Of a stretch of DNA of 60,793 nt, positions 60,684-60,793 are shown piece by piece. The translations under genes and the position numbers were made by a program. Numbering within the stretch: the first letter of the stretch is position 1; each line of letters starts with the position of its first letter. Source of the stretch: Caballeronia ptereochthonis (GTDB lineage: Bacteria; Pseudomonadota; Gammaproteobacteria; Burkholderiales; Burkholderiaceae); NCBI RefSeq assembly GCF_001545075.1, contig NZ_FCOB02000044.1, positions 1-60,793 of the forward strand, given 5' to 3'. Below the pieces are notes generated by a model. That model was not told the DNA's origin, searched no databases, and saw only the letters and a list, made by a program, of their open reading frames with translations.

Positions 60684-60793
60684 ATGAAGATTCTTGTGCC
60701 TGTAAAACGTGTGGTGGACTACAACGTGAAGGTCCGGGTGAAGTCGGACAACACGGGAGTCGATATCGCCAACGTGAAGATGTCGATGAACCC
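60684..60793 (+). CDS. etfB: etfB, electron transfer flavoprotein beta subunit (5' end)
   Basis: The first 36 codons of etfB (MKILVPVKRVVDYNVKVRVK, then NTGVDIANVKMSMNP), cut off by the window edge. EtfB with EtfA accepts electrons from the acyl-CoA dehydrogenases encoded just upstream. etfA should follow outside the window. A relic of an etfA tail lies at 17388-17502. Confidence 0.9.
   Translation, partial: MKILVPVKRVVDYNVKVRVKSDNTGVDIANVKMSMN

Noticed and set aside
1..60793. CRISPR arrays, transposases, tRNA or rRNA genes
   Set aside because: No spaced direct repeats, no DDE transposase motifs and no cloverleaf or rRNA sequences were seen anywhere in the window.

Overview
The window is GC-rich DNA with GTG/TTG starts, many LysR-type regulators and dense accessory catabolism. 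It looks like a secondary chromosome or megaplasmid of a Burkholderiaceae bacterium (Caballeronia/Paraburkholderia/Burkholderia type); this is inferred from gene content and codon style only. No tRNA, rRNA, transposase or CRISPR array was seen. I call 55 protein-coding genes, one of them cut by the window edge, plus four gene relics and a set of regulatory repeats.

Region by region. 0-5.6 kb: a relic of a haemagglutinin-like gene, a DMT exporter divergent from a GcvA-like LysR gene, a tandem pair of type II haloacid dehalogenase-like genes with an Lrp regulator, a truncated lipoprotein/peptidase relic and a YbaK-type deacylase. 5.7-11 kb: an old-yellow-enzyme/2,4-dienoyl-CoA-reductase-like flavoenzyme, a divergent SDR, a LysR regulator and a CoA-transferase; three promoters here carry the same long cis-element, so they probably form one LysR regulon. 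11.1-14.8 kb: an unusual set made of a PLD-fold protein, a NUDIX protein, a two-TM SLATT protein, a possible small ORF and a YukJ/DUF2278 protein, the best candidate for an undescribed effector or defence module. 14.8-19.9 kb: a cysteine-synthase-like enzyme, a MAPEG protein, a GlxA-like AraC regulator over an inverted repeat, an etfA relic with its terminator still in place, and a MarR-like regulator whose divergent promoter shares the palindrome TTATCAnnnTGATAA with the promoter of a YcgR-type c-di-GMP flagellar brake.

19.9-33.8 kb: hydantoin/N-carbamoyl amino acid metabolism. On the minus strand are an AAHS-type transporter, a D-carbamoylase, a hydantoinase and two Cys/Cys racemases, divergent from a LysR gene. 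On the plus strand are a GntR gene, an MFS transporter, an atypical SDR, an aminotransferase, an alpha/beta hydrolase and an L-carbamoylase/allantoate-amidohydrolase-like enzyme, with two similar inverted repeats in the GntR-proximal promoters. 34-37 kb: a phytanoyl-CoA-dioxygenase-like enzyme and a secreted glycosidase lipoprotein. 37-42.4 kb: LysR, AidB-like acyl-CoA dehydrogenase, class III CoA-transferase and an MHS transporter, i.e. uptake, CoA activation and oxidation of an organic acid.

42.4-51.6 kb: a tannase relic, AtzH/AtzE/AtzG-like genes, a complete spermidine/putrescine-type ABC importer with a Tat-exported binding protein, and divergently a PuuE-like deacetylase, a GntR regulator and a flavin reductase. 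Together they look like an uptake and ring-opening pathway for a nitrogen-rich heterocycle or ureide. 51.9-55 kb: an orphan ribbon-helix-helix protein next to a chorismatase (hydroxybenzoate production), then a LysR/EamA pair. 55-60.8 kb: a LysR regulator with a cluster of TGTCAA half-sites facing a beta-oxidation operon (FadJ-like bifunctional enzyme, paired PimC/PimD-like acyl-CoA dehydrogenases) and the start of etfB.
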